Shown in pieces: positions 26,389 through 35,404 of a DNA stretch of 64,000 nt (position 1 is its first letter; each line of letters starts with the position of its first letter). The stretch is taken from NCBI GenBank assembly GCA_025463785.1, contig JAODBD010000006.1, positions 100,577-164,576 of the forward strand. Direction: 5' to 3'. The notes below the pieces were generated by a model that was given only the letters and a program-made list of their open reading frames with translations, was not told the origin of the DNA and did not search any database. A program made the translations under genes and the position numbers. The DNA comes from Glaciihabitans sp. (GTDB taxonomy: Bacteria > Actinomycetota > Actinomycetes > Actinomycetales > Microbacteriaceae).

Positions 26389-26946
26389 CCCCTGGCAGCC
26401 AACGGCATCCGGCTCGCCGATCGCGATCCCCCCAACCCGCGCGCCTTTGGTCCGCAACTCATGCTGGAGCGCCCGCCGAACTACTCCTGGCGGCGTGTCG
26501 CTCTCTGCGGGCGGCAACTGGCATGAGTTATGGGCGGGTGGAGCGCACGCCCGCGCGCGACGTTTCGCGCAGCCAGAACTTTTCAGCGTGATGGGCGCGA
26601 GCCCGGCACCTGCCCATAACTCCGGCTAGCTACCTCCGGGAAACCCGTCGGCCGGCGTGTCGCGGGCGCATGGTCGCCCGCAGCATGAGTTATGCAAAAG
26701 GCCAAGTGCGCGGCGCGCGGCGCGCGGCGGACGACGGGCGCGCGGTGCAGTCCTAGGTCCGTCCGGCCGCGGCCCACGCCATCGCGTCAATCTCACAGGG
26801 CGCCCGGGGCAGCAACTCGGGGGTGCGCAGCGAGGTCGCTTCGCTGCCGATCGTCCAAGCTCTCGACGTATGCGTCGGCGCTGAGGTTGAAGGACACGCG
26901 AGAAACCTAGACCCGGAATGCCGTTGAACAAGCGAGCTATCGGCCA
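26389..26946. repeat. Gene-free GC-rich region with four CATGAGTTATG-type motifs
   Basis: No ORF here looks coding. The motif CATGAGTTATG occurs twice on the plus strand (26522-26532 and 26684-26694), and shorter inverted forms occur between and before (AACTCATG at 26456, CATAACTC at 26615), so orientations alternate over 240 bases. A very GC-rich alternating stretch (GCGCGGCGCGCGG) follows. It may be a decayed or REP-like intergenic element, or structured RNA. Confidence 0.5.
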
Positions 26947-27870
26947 CTACTCCGCGAACCCTGCAGTCACCGCGGGAACCCCTCCCGCCCAACTGATCTC
27001 GTCGATGTACATCTGTCGTTTCGTCAGGGCCGAATCCCACGCGTGATACGCAATCAGGTCGCGCGGGCCAGTGCGCAGAATCGAGCTGTGGCCCGGCCCA
27101 ACGAGACCGGTCAAAGCCGTGCTGAGGACGAGCGGTTTGTCGCCCGGTGCCGCCGTCCACGGCCCAAGCGGGCTCGGCGCGGTGGCGTACGACACACCGT
27201 AGCCGCTGCCCTCCCACGACCCTCCGGAGAAGAACAGGTAGTACGTCCCCTCCCGAACGATGACGGATGGGCCCTCGAGCGTGTGCCAGGTAAACCGGCG
27301 CCCGTACATCTCCCGGTCGCGCTCGTAGATCTGCCAATCTGCGTTCGGCGCCAGGATGGGAATCACCTCGCCGTCGACACTCGTCATGCTGGTCAGGCGC
27401 ATCGCGGCGAGATGCGTTCCTGGCCTTTCGGCATCCAGCACATCGCGCGCAAAGAAGAGGTACCAGGATCCGTCGTCGTCGCGAAACGGATGCGCATCGA
27501 TCGCGAAGGATTGGCCGGCCGTGAGGTTGACACCGGTATCCATGAAGGGTCCGAGTGGTGAAGTGGAGCGTGCCACTCTCACATGGTGCCCGGCGATGCC
27601 ATGGCCAACCGAGTAGTACATCCAGTATTCGCCGTTCTCGAATACGACCTCGGGAGCCCAATAGTCGGTCCCGGCCTCGGCGCTCGGACCGAGCAGAACC
27701 GGTCCGGCTGGTCGCCACGACCGAGCGTCATCGCAAACTATCACCGTGCACTCGGTCGCTTGAGAGTCGTCGGGTCGGCCGGTACCGTACGCGACGAATC
27801 CTCCCGCCGTGCGGAGAAGGAATGGGTCGGCCAGGTAACCGTCATAGACCGGCTTACGCATGGGCGACAT
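26947..27870 (-). CDS. GH43-family glycoside hydrolase
   Basis: 307 residues from the ATG giving MSPMRKPVYDG; the track's longer N-terminus is out of place inside the GH1 gene. Five-bladed propeller features of GH43: DGYLADPFLLRTAGGFVAYGTG (catalytic base Asp), FAIDAHPFRDDDGSWYLFF (pKa-modulating Asp) and LEGPSVIVREGTYYLFFSGG (acid Glu). No signal peptide, so it is intracellular and probably cleaves imported arabino- or xylo-oligosaccharides. It overlaps the GH1 stop and is the last gene of the sugar operon. Confidence 0.9.
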   Translation of the reverse strand: MSPMRKPVYDGYLADPFLLRTAGGFVAYGTGRPDDSQATECTVIVCDDARSWRPAGPVLLGPSAEAGTDYWAPEVVFENGEYWMYYSVGHGIAGHHVRVARSTSPLGPFMDTGVNLTAGQSFAIDAHPFRDDDGSWYLFFARDVLDAERPGTHLAAMRLTSMTSVDGEVIPILAPNADWQIYERDREMYGRRFTWHTLEGPSVIVREGTYYLFFSGGSWEGSGYGVSYATAPSPLGPWTAAPGDKPLVLSTALTGLVGPGHSSILRTGPRDLIAYHAWDSALTKRQMYIDEISWAGGVPAVTAGFAE

Positions 27871-29206
27871 CCGGATGGCCTGTCCCCGGCTCCGACGCGG
27901 ACAATTCACGGAACCGAGCCGCCGCCGCCGTCGGCACCCGCTCGAGGCTGCCATCCGACAACTCCTCCAGGCGAATCAGGCCCATCCGACGGAGAAATGC
28001 CGTCTTGCCGGAGCGTGGGTCGGCAGAGATAACAGTCTGCGCGGATGGCACATCACCGTCGCCACCGAGTGCGGCGACGAGCACGAACTCCTCGACGTTC
28101 TCGCCTCCCGACGCGTACGACCAATCGACGAAGTCGAGCAGGGGCCACCAGGTGTATCCACGGATGTCGAGCCCGTCATTGCGAAGCTCGCTCACGGCCG
28201 CGATTGATTCGTTGAGCCAGTCCATCCGGGACTCGTCATCGCCCTCAATGCTGGTCTCGGTGATCAACACCGGAATCCCGTAGCGATCTGCGAAGTGCCT
28301 GAGGCTGGTCGCCAGTCCCTCGTGCCACCGGTTGGTCGCGACCTGCGCCACCTCGCCGTCTATGCGCACCAGGGTTCTCGGCGACAGGTCGGGGTAATAG
28401 TTCACTCCGATGAAATCGACGGTCGGGATGTCCGTGGCGAACTGGTCCAGCAGCTCCGCCTCGGCGCCGTGGTCGAGCAGCCACCCCCGCATCTCGTGAT
28501 CGCGGGTCACTCGCCCGAGCAGAAGATCGGTTGGCAGCATCCCGAGCGAATGGAGCAGGGCCGCACGCACCTCGAGGTCCGACTCCGACGCCCGGTACAG
28601 CGAGGAGGCCTCGACGTGCACGATGACCGCATCGGGATTGGCCGCGCGCACGGCGCGAATCGTCTCCCTCATGCCGCGAACCATGCCCACAACTACCGTG
28701 GTCCAGCCATCCCAGCCCGTCAGTGCTGGCGGCCAAACCCCCCGCAGCCCGCAGAACGACGCCGTGGTGAGCGGTTCGTTCAAGGGCGTGACGTGGTCGA
28801 CCACGCCGCGATAGCGCGCTGCGAAAGCGCCGGCGAATGCGGCTACCGCATCGGCGTAACCGGCATCCGCAAACGACCCGTTCAACCAGGTCGGCGTCCC
28901 GTAGTGAACGAGATCTGCGATGACCGTGAGTCCGAGAACGGTGACCGCGTAGTCGAAGCGCTCGTCGAGAAACGACCAGTCGAAGACATCCGGGGCGGTG
29001 TGCACGAGCGGCCAGTTGACGCCGTATCTCACCGCGGTTGCGCCATGCGACTTGACGAGGTCGAGGTCTTCTCGCCAGTTGAGTGTGTGCTCGGTGAGGT
29101 CGTACTCATCCAGTGGTTTCATTCCAAAACCGGCGGGCGGATAGACGCAAGTGTCTTCGATGCCGACGATCCAGGTAAAGGTGTCTTTCGAGAATTGGGT
29201 ACTCAT
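27854..29206 (-). CDS. GH1-like beta-glycosidase
   Basis: 450 residues with a (beta/alpha)8 barrel. The acid/base Glu is in VTPLNEP and the nucleophile Glu in VLITETS. Other GH1/clan A features are WREDLDLVKSHGATAVRYG, DFIGVNYYPDLSP and GYTWWPLLDFVDWSY. It is cytoplasmic. It starts four bases after the stop of the upstream permease, so it is part of the same operon. It resembles a divergent GH1 more than a canonical beta-glucosidase; the glycone is unknown. Confidence 0.85.
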   Translation of the reverse strand: MSTQFSKDTFTWIVGIEDTCVYPPAGFGMKPLDEYDLTEHTLNWREDLDLVKSHGATAVRYGVNWPLVHTAPDVFDWSFLDERFDYAVTVLGLTVIADLVHYGTPTWLNGSFADAGYADAVAAFAGAFAARYRGVVDHVTPLNEPLTTASFCGLRGVWPPALTGWDGWTTVVVGMVRGMRETIRAVRAANPDAVIVHVEASSLYRASESDLEVRAALLHSLGMLPTDLLLGRVTRDHEMRGWLLDHGAEAELLDQFATDIPTVDFIGVNYYPDLSPRTLVRIDGEVAQVATNRWHEGLATSLRHFADRYGIPVLITETSIEGDDESRMDWLNESIAAVSELRNDGLDIRGYTWWPLLDFVDWSYASGGENVEEFVLVAALGGDGDVPSAQTVISADPRSGKTAFLRRMGLIRLEELSDGSLERVPTAAAARFRELSASEPGTGHPDVAHA

Positions 29207-29210
29207 GCGA

Positions 29211-30065
29211 TCACTTCAGCCCGGTCGTCGCAACGCCGGCCACGAAATATCGTTGGGCGAAGAAGAACGCCAGAGCAAGGGGGATGAGCGAAATCGTCGC
29301 ACCCGCGAGGAGCACAGCGTGATCGGTGACGTGTTCTCCGCCAAAGAGCGTCAGGCCCGCCGGAAGCGTTCGCATATCGGGCGAACTGGTCACCACAAGC
29401 GGCCACAGCAGGTCGTTCCAGAGGTTCATGAAGTTCAGGATGGCGACGGTGGCCAGCGCCGGCTTGGCCAGCGGGAGGATGACCTGCCAATAGATCCGAA
29501 AATGCCCGGCGCCGTCGATTCGTGCCGCCTCGTCGAGTTCGGTGGGAATACTGACGAAGAACTGGCGAAGCAGGAAGATCCCGAACGCACTGGTAGCCCG
29601 AGGGATGATCAGTCCCTGGTACGTGTTTAGCCAGTTGAGGTGAAACAGCTCAATGAAGACCGGAATCAGCGTCACCTGAAACGGCACCATGAGTGTCGCA
29701 ATAACCAGCCAGAACGCGATGTTGCGTCCCCGAAATCTCAGGCGGGCCAACGCATAGGCACACATCGAGTCGAAGAGCAGGCAGAGCGCTGTCGTCACGC
29801 CGGCAAAGATGAACGTGTTGAGCAGCAACCGCAGGAATGGCAGCTCCTGCCAGATGCCCTGATATCCGTGCAGTGTCCACGAGGTGGGGAACAGGCTGGC
29901 CGGATTGTGGAACAGGTCGCTCTCGCTGCGGAACGAACCCGACACCATCCAGATAAATGGGATGAGCGCGGCGAGCAGGCCGATGCTGAGAAGAATCCAT
30001 TTGAAGGCTGGCCCGACAGAGCGCCATCGGCGTCGGATGGGGGCCAGTCGCACGCTAGTCGACAT
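29211..30065 (-). CDS. Carbohydrate ABC permease (MalG-type)
   Basis: 284 residues from the ATG giving MSTSVRLAPIRR, overlapping the upstream permease by 11 bases; the track start adds 52 non-membrane residues. Six helices and the EAA-type cytoplasmic loop DEAARIDGAGHFRIYWQVILPLAKPALA are visible. It forms the second half of the sugar channel with the MalF-type protein. No ATPase gene is in the operon, so a shared MsiK-like ATPase encoded elsewhere is expected. Confidence 0.94.
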   Translation of the reverse strand: MSTSVRLAPIRRRWRSVGPAFKWILLSIGLLAALIPFIWMVSGSFRSESDLFHNPASLFPTSWTLHGYQGIWQELPFLRLLLNTFIFAGVTTALCLLFDSMCAYALARLRFRGRNIAFWLVIATLMVPFQVTLIPVFIELFHLNWLNTYQGLIIPRATSAFGIFLLRQFFVSIPTELDEAARIDGAGHFRIYWQVILPLAKPALATVAILNFMNLWNDLLWPLVVTSSPDMRTLPAGLTLFGGEHVTDHAVLLAGATISLIPLALAFFFAQRYFVAGVATTGLK

Positions 30066-31017
30066 CGTTGTACCTAAAGACTCGGAGAAGGATGGCGGAG
30101 ATCGCCATGATGACCGCGAACAGCACCCAGGAAATTGCGGAGGCGTATCCGGTCTGGAAGTTGACAAACCCGTCTCGGAAGATCTGGGTGACCAGCGTGT
30201 CCGTAGTGAAAATCGGCCCACCGCCGGTCATGACATACACGAGGTCGAAGACCTGCAGCGACTGGATTGTGAGGATGATCGTGGCGAAGAGGATCGTCGG
30301 ACGAATACTCGGCAGCGTTACGTAACGCACGAGCTGACGCCGATTGGCGCCATCCAGTTGAGCTGCCTCGTAACGCTCCTGTGGCACGCCCTTCAACCCC
30401 GCGAGGAAGATGATCATGGTGAACCCGACGTTCTTCCATACGGCCACGAAGATTACGGCGGGCAACGCGAGGGTGGTCGATTGCAACCAGCCAATCGGCG
30501 CGGCGCCGAAGAACTGCGTAATCCCTGCGACGAGACCGATGCTCGGATCGAGCATGAACTTCCACACCAGCCCGATCGAGGTCAACGACACGATAGTGGG
30601 GAAGAAATAGGTCGACCTGAAGATGCGGCTGACCAGCCCCTCGCCCATCAGGGCGACCGCTGTGAGAAAGCCGAGTACGACGAGCAGGATGACGGATGCC
30701 ACCGTGAATTCGAGCGTGTTTCCCAGGGCGTTCCAGAACTGCGGATCCTTGAAGAGTGTCACGTAGTTGCCGAGGCCGACCCAGGGTTGATCGGTGGCGC
30801 CGATCGTCCAGTTGTGCAGGCTGTACCAGAACGAAACCAGAATCGGCCAGATCACGAATACGCCGAGGATGAGCAGGCTCGGTGCCATGAACAGCCAGGC
30901 CGGCTGCCAGCGGAAACGCCGGCGCCTCGACTCGGGGAGCTTATCGGTGCTCACTGCCGGAGGCAGGGCGCGTCCTCCACGACGCACCCCGCCCCGACCG
31001 ATTGTGTCTGCAGTCAC
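30055..31017 (-). CDS. Carbohydrate ABC permease (MalF-type)
   Basis: 320 residues from a GTG that shares its first base with the stop (TAGTG) of the binding-protein gene; GTG at MSTDKLPES is an alternative. Six helices begin with LFMAPSLLILGVFVIWPIL. The EAA loop is YEAAQLDGANRRQLVRYVTLPSIRP. It pairs with the MalG-type subunit. Overlaps on both sides show tight coupling in the operon. Confidence 0.93.
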   Translation of the reverse strand: MTADTIGRGGVRRGGRALPPAVSTDKLPESRRRRFRWQPAWLFMAPSLLILGVFVIWPILVSFWYSLHNWTIGATDQPWVGLGNYVTLFKDPQFWNALGNTLEFTVASVILLVVLGFLTAVALMGEGLVSRIFRSTYFFPTIVSLTSIGLVWKFMLDPSIGLVAGITQFFGAAPIGWLQSTTLALPAVIFVAVWKNVGFTMIIFLAGLKGVPQERYEAAQLDGANRRQLVRYVTLPSIRPTILFATIILTIQSLQVFDLVYVMTGGGPIFTTDTLVTQIFRDGFVNFQTGYASAISWVLFAVIMAISAILLRVFRYNDVD

Positions 31018-32279
31018 TACGAACTGCACCCCGTGAGGGCGTTGATCGTCTTCGCAATGGCCGCGGTCTGGGTAGCAACGCTCTTGCCCCGGGTGATCTG
31101 ACCAATCAGCGGAACGTAGCCGTTGGCATCCACCTGGGTCGCGTTCGTCAGGTGCGGCAGGTACAGGCGTGCATCCGCTACCTGCGATGCAAAGACCGAA
31201 ATGATGGGATCGGCCAGCAGCTGCGGGTCGGTCGCAAGGTCGGTGCGAATCGGCGGGAAGCCGGTCGCCAGCGAGAACTTCTTCTGCACGGCCTTGCTCG
31301 TGTAGTAGGCGAGGAACTGCTGCGCCTGCTGCGGGTACTTCGTCTTGGCCGAGATGGCGAGCGGCGCTGTTGAACCGAGCGTCACCGGGCCGCTGACGCC
31401 CACCGGGATCTTTGCGATCCCCAGGTTGATGCCCGCCGACTTGAAGCCGGGCGCTGCCCACGGTCCGTTCATCTCCATGGCCGCCTTGCCCGCCGAGAAG
31501 AGCGAGTCTGCTTCGGCGCCGGTGAGGCCAACGGGAGCAATCTTGTTGTTCACGACCAGGTCGCTCCAGGTCTTTAAGCTGTTCTGGCCAGCGGGGGTCT
31601 GCAGCACGCTGCATCCGGTGGCGTCAACGATATCGCCGCCGGACATCCACTGCAGGATCGGCCACATCTGGATGGTCGCGTTGTCAGCGAGCGCGAGACC
31701 GTACTGCTTCGTTCCCCCGCCAAGCGTGAGCTTCTGCGCGTCGGCCTGGAACTCGGCGAGTGTCGTCGGAGCCGTGGCGATTCCGGCGGCGGCAAACTCG
31801 GTCTTGTTGTAATACAGGCTGAGGGTCGCGTAGTTGGCCGGAACCGCGTAAAGCTTGTTGCTGTAGGTGAATTCTTTGATGAGCGCGGGCGCGATGTTGC
31901 TGACGTCGATCTGGCTCGCTCCGCTGCCCGTGTCGGTGATGGGGAGCACGGAGTTCGTCTTCACGTACTGTGCGATCACGTTCGGGTCGCTGCTCGGAGC
32001 CGCCAGGTCGGGGCCCTGACCGGTCAGCCACGCCGAAGGGAGCTTCTGCTGGATCGTGTCCCAGGGTTCGACATCCATGACGACCTTGATCTTGCTCTGG
32101 GATGCGTTGAAGTCTTTGACGATCTGTGCGTAACCGGGTCGGTCGCCGCCGGTGAAGCCGGTCCACACGGTGAGAGTAACTTTGCCGCCGGACTGGCCGG
32201 AGGGCGAGGCGCCGGAACAGGCGGCGAGGGCGAGCATCACACCGACCGTTCCGATGATTAGCGGGATTTTCCTTTTCAT
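31017..32279 (-). CDS. Carbohydrate ABC substrate-binding lipoprotein
   Basis: 420 residues from the ATG giving MKRKIPLIIGTVG, with AAAGGAGA upstream; the track start is rejected. The signal ends in a lipobox LALAACSG. It is a family 1 extracellular solute-binding protein: VTLTVWTGFTGGDRPGYAQIVKDF, DPNVIAQYVKT, then LFSAGKAAMEMNGPWAAPG. It captures an oligosaccharide outside the membrane for the MalF/MalG-type permeases and is the first gene of the operon. Confidence 0.95.
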   Translation of the reverse strand: MKRKIPLIIGTVGVMLALAACSGASPSGQSGGKVTLTVWTGFTGGDRPGYAQIVKDFNASQSKIKVVMDVEPWDTIQQKLPSAWLTGQGPDLAAPSSDPNVIAQYVKTNSVLPITDTGSGASQIDVSNIAPALIKEFTYSNKLYAVPANYATLSLYYNKTEFAAAGIATAPTTLAEFQADAQKLTLGGGTKQYGLALADNATIQMWPILQWMSGGDIVDATGCSVLQTPAGQNSLKTWSDLVVNNKIAPVGLTGAEADSLFSAGKAAMEMNGPWAAPGFKSAGINLGIAKIPVGVSGPVTLGSTAPLAISAKTKYPQQAQQFLAYYTSKAVQKKFSLATGFPPIRTDLATDPQLLADPIISVFASQVADARLYLPHLTNATQVDANGYVPLIGQITRGKSVATQTAAIAKTINALTGCSS

Positions 32280-32327
32280 GGTGCTCTCCTTTGAGCTGCT
32301 TGCTGCGTTGGATGAGGTGTCTGCACT

Positions 32328-32345
32328 TGCTTTATCGTTAAAGCA
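32328..32345. promoter_or_regulatory. LacI-type operator O1 of the sugar operon
   Basis: TGCTTTATCGTTAAAGCA: 18-bp inverted repeat with a central CG and one mismatched pair per arm (T/T). It is located just downstream of the -10 of the minus-strand promoter, so binding would block initiation or elongation. Confidence 0.7.
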
Positions 32346-32355
32346 CATTACCCAA

Positions 32356-32383
32356 AAAGTACTCCTGCCGCGACTTCCGGCAA
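32356..32383 (-). promoter_or_regulatory. Candidate sugar-operon promoter
   Basis: On the minus strand TTGCCG, a 16-base spacer and TACTTT. It sits between the two LacI-type operators. Confidence 0.4.
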
Positions 32384-32387
32384 GAGA

Positions 32388-32405
32388 TGCTTAATCGATA
32401 AACTG
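32388..32405. promoter_or_regulatory. LacI-type operator O2
   Basis: TGCTTAATCGATAAACTG, a weaker copy of O1 with the same central CG, exactly 60 bases away, upstream of the candidate -35. It may also serve the divergent lacI gene. Confidence 0.5.
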
Positions 32406-32555
32406 ATCTTGCAACATTTCTTGTCCAGAATCAAGTCAGCTCGATCGGCCAGCTCCAAGACGCGATTCCGGAACGAGCACGAACCACTTCGCCGACAGAG
32501 TAAATTGCTGAGCACGTGGTTTTTCGATGAGACACGCAACAGAACCGAGAGCCCC

Positions 32556-33614
32556 ATGAGCGACAACACGCAGCCGCGAACCCGGGTGAGACTTCGTGAC
32601 GTCGCCGATCTCGTGGGGGTAACCGCCGCGGCCGCGTCGATGGCGTTGGCAGACAGCCCGCGGATCAGCGACAAGACGAAGCGTGCGGTGCGCGCCGCCG
32701 CGACGCAACTCGGCTACGTTCCCAGCTCGGCGGGCCGAGCGTTGCGAAGCCAGCGGGCTGGTGCGATCGCGTTGATCGTGCCGAACACAACCCAGCACGT
32801 CTTTGGGCACAGCTACTTTATGCATGTGTTGACCGGGGTGTCATCCGTTGCCAACGAGCGCGATACCCAGGTGCTGGTGTCGACCAACCCCGATGAGGCG
32901 CACGGCCTCGCCGCATACGAGCGCGTGATGCGGTCGAAGAGCGCGGACGGCGCCATCGTAACCAGCGCCGCCGTCACCGACCTCAACGTCGAGAGGCTCA
33001 GCCAAAGTGGGTTACCCGTCGTATTGATCGGCAACTTTCCCTACCTGTCGACTTCGGTGAGCGTCGGCATCGACGACGTTGGCGCGAGTCGGTCGATCAC
33101 CGAACACCTCATCGAAGTTCACGGGCGCACACGACTGTTGCACGTCACCGGCCCGATGGATCACCAGACGGCAATCGACCGGCGAGAAGGATTCCTTGCC
33201 GCCGTCGCAGCCCACGACCTCGCCGACGCCAGCCGTGTTGTGGAGGGCGACTTCAGCGAAGAAGCCGGGCGGGATGCCGTTCTTGGGCTTGGCCGCGACC
33301 TCACCGGGTTCGACGGTATCGTCTTCGCAAACGACGACATGGCGTTCGGCGGTCTTCGGGCACTCAAATCCCTTGGCGTCTCCGTGCCGCAGGATATCTC
33401 GATCGTCGGCTTCGACGACTTCGGCCTCTCACGTCTGACCACGCCAGGGATCACCACGGTTCGCGTTCCCGCAGAGCGCATGGCCCGGGTCGCGACGGAA
33501 CGCCTGTTCGACCTGATCGAAGGAAGTAAGCCGGGCCCTTCGCATCAGGAGCTGGCGGTCACCCTTGTGCTGCGCGAATCGTGCGGCTGCGAGTCGAAAG
33601 CTGACGACGCGTGA
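32556..33614 (+). CDS. LacI-family repressor of the sugar operon
   Basis: 352 residues from the ATG giving MSDNTQPRTRV; the track start is 49 codons upstream and would place coding across O2. HTH: VRLRDVADLVGVTAAAASMALADSPRISDKTKRAV. The hinge and the periplasmic-binding-protein-like core follow (GAIALIVPNTTQHVFGHSYFMHVL; DISIVGFDDFGLSRLTTPGITTVRVP). It is divergent from the sugar operon with two operators between, so it almost certainly represses it in the absence of sugar. Confidence 0.94.
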   Translation: MSDNTQPRTRVRLRDVADLVGVTAAAASMALADSPRISDKTKRAVRAAATQLGYVPSSAGRALRSQRAGAIALIVPNTTQHVFGHSYFMHVLTGVSSVANERDTQVLVSTNPDEAHGLAAYERVMRSKSADGAIVTSAAVTDLNVERLSQSGLPVVLIGNFPYLSTSVSVGIDDVGASRSITEHLIEVHGRTRLLHVTGPMDHQTAIDRREGFLAAVAAHDLADASRVVEGDFSEEAGRDAVLGLGRDLTGFDGIVFANDDMAFGGLRALKSLGVSVPQDISIVGFDDFGLSRLTTPGITTVRVPAERMARVATERLFDLIEGSKPGPSHQELAVTLVLRESCGCESKADDA

Positions 33615-33769
33615 GTTCTGTTCGCCGACTAAGGCGCTGACGGCAGTAAACATCCGCGCGCCTGGGGAGTTCGGCCAACCGCGGTCAGGTCGCTGCTATG
33701 GTGCCCGGGAGCGTGCCGATACCCTTGGGCACGTTGCCCCCAAACAGCAAACGTGACGTTCAAATAACT

Positions 33770-33785
33770 GTTTTTCGTTAAAAAC
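33770..33785. promoter_or_regulatory. Palindrome downstream of lacI
   Basis: GTTTTT-CGTT-AAAAAC. It could be a weak terminator for lacI, 155 bases after its stop, or another operator half-related to the LacI sites. AT-rich flanks make either reading possible. Confidence 0.3.
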
Positions 33786-33803
33786 GATCTCTGAATTCTC
33801 GGA

Positions 33804-34222
33804 TTACATTTGGCCGTCCGGCAACTGCGGTGCGGCCGAGTCCGACATGCGCACCAGGAGGTCGTAGAAGAGCGCCTGCTCGTCAGGCGAAAACCCGGCA
33901 AAACTCCTGTCGTTGCTCGCATCGGTGACATCCCGAGCCTGTGCAGCGCGCTCGAACGCGAGTTGGGTGACGTGCACGGGAACGGTGCGGCGGTCGCCGG
34001 TGCTTCGACGCCGCTCGGCAAGCCCGTTTGCGTACCTGCACCCTCGCCATCCAGCACCACAACTACGAGAAATCCGTTGACCGACAAGCCGACGCCGGCG
34101 ATCTCCAGGTCGTAAGACGCGTACCAGGCGTCGAACACGAATTGCATTACGTACCCCGCCCAGCGAGTCAGCGAGGCGGGAAGCGCCACGATCCTCTTGG
34201 CAGTAATCCGGGGCCTTGGCAT
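33804..34222 (-). pseudogene. MarR-family regulator with internal deletion and frameshift
   Basis: The N-terminal helix of a MarR protein is readable from an ATG at 34222 (RWAGYVMQFVFDAWYASYDLE, then GLSVNGFLVVVVLDGEG). The C-terminal part is readable in a different frame from about 34031 (GDRRTVPVHVTQLAFERAA, then FSPDEQALFYDLLVRMSDS). The DNA-binding helices that should lie between are missing, so roughly 40 codons were deleted and the frame was lost. The two halves share strand and order, so this is one broken gene. No function is expected. Confidence 0.65.
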
Positions 34223-34260
34223 CGGGAAATCGTAACAATCTGCACCGTGTCGACACTCAC

Positions 34261-34821
34261 TCAACCCTGGATGCCGGTGCTTTCCGGGAGCACCCGCGCG
34301 TAGAGGTTTGCCCACGCACTCTCGTACTGCACGGGGGTGATTAGACCCTCTGCGTATTCGCGATCGAGTCTCTCGAAGTCGGCGACGCAGCTCTGGAGGA
34401 GCCCCATCTCACCCTCCGTATACGTGGAACCGCCGGCCAGGATGGTAGCGACGGTGACTCCGCGGAGGCTCTTGCGCAGGCGCTTGGTCAACTGCAGTCC
34501 AAACATCAACGCGGCGATGTATGCGACCGCGATGTAGATGGGGCCCATCCAGCCCGGCCAAATTGTGCCAACCAGAAACTCGCCCAACAACGCAGCCAGG
34601 GCACCCCACAGCCGCCATTGGCGGAATCGGAGGAGCTCACGGCGTTCGACGGAGTTGGTTCCGGGCGGGAAGATCTCAAGCCGATACCGTGTAACTCCGG
34701 ACCGACGAGCGGAGGCGAGGTCGGACACCTCGAGGCTCCCCCAGACGCCCGCGTAACGCCGGGCCTGCCCCGGGCGGGCGGAGAAGAATCGTTGATCCTC
34801 TCCACCTCTGACTGTGCTCAT
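34261..34821 (-). CDS. Two-helix membrane protein, unknown function
   Basis: 186 residues. The N-terminal half contains VWGSLEVSDLASARRSGVTRYRLEIFPPGTN, then two adjacent helices (LWGALAALLGEFLVGTIWPGW, IYIAVAYIAALMFGLQL), then an amphipathic segment ending LITPVQYESAWANLYARVLP. The layout resembles DUF6611-type proteins, but I am not certain. Coding character is good across the whole ORF. It is isolated among degraded genes. Confidence 0.65.
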   Translation of the reverse strand: MSTVRGGEDQRFFSARPGQARRYAGVWGSLEVSDLASARRSGVTRYRLEIFPPGTNSVERRELLRFRQWRLWGALAALLGEFLVGTIWPGWMGPIYIAVAYIAALMFGLQLTKRLRKSLRGVTVATILAGGSTYTEGEMGLLQSCVADFERLDREYAEGLITPVQYESAWANLYARVLPESTGIQG

Positions 34822-34829
34822 GATGCTGG

Positions 34830-35404
34830 CTACTTCCCGCAGATCGGGGTCGGGAAGCCGTCACGCTCGTGGTCGACCCGGTCCTCCGACAAGCGCTCGG
34901 GATGCCGTGACCGGCTTTGCACATCGCGCAGAGCGGTGACGCCGAGGCACGGTATCGCCAGCAGGTCCCCGACGCGGAGGTCAACTACCAGGTCGGGGAT
35001 GTACCGCACGGCGTGTGCGCGGACGACGAGTAGATCGCCGCGGCGATCGCGTGCGCGGTCGATGCACGTCCGATCATCCGAGCCTCGGAAAGGATGGCGG
35101 CGCAGGCGTCGAGTTCGCCGTCGATCCAGACGTTCAGCTGCCCGTTCTCGACCACAGCGGCGGTGACCCGCACGATAACGACCGACGCCAGATCGGTCTC
35201 GGAGGGTCGCCCATTCGTGCCCGGGATAACGGCCGCCGCAGTGTGCACGCAGGGTGTCCCGCACCACTGCACCAACGTCACCAGCGAAAGGCCGGCAACC
35301 GTGACGTCGTCGGGAGTCGCGCTGGTGTACTCGGGCCAGCTGTCTCGCGACAGCGGGTCGGGCAGGCTGCGGCGGAGGGAGGGGATGATGTGGGTGAGCG
35401 TCAT
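34830..35404 (-). pseudogene. Frameshifted hypothetical gene
   Basis: One frame reads from an ATG at 35404: MTLTHIIPSLRRSLPDPLS through VVIVRVTAAVVENGQLNVWI and GELDACAAILSEARMIG. The reading then looks coding in a second frame (LLVVRAHAVRYIPDLVVDLR, VGDLLAIPCLGVTAL) to a stop at 34830. A single shift near 35030-35045 would join them into a protein of about 190 residues. No family recognised. Confidence 0.55.

Noticed and set aside
26753-27718. 321-residue minus-strand ORF
   Set aside because: Out-of-frame shadow of GH43; no domain and Arg-rich.
29884-31101. 405-residue plus-strand ORF
   Set aside because: Antisense shadow of the two sugar permeases.
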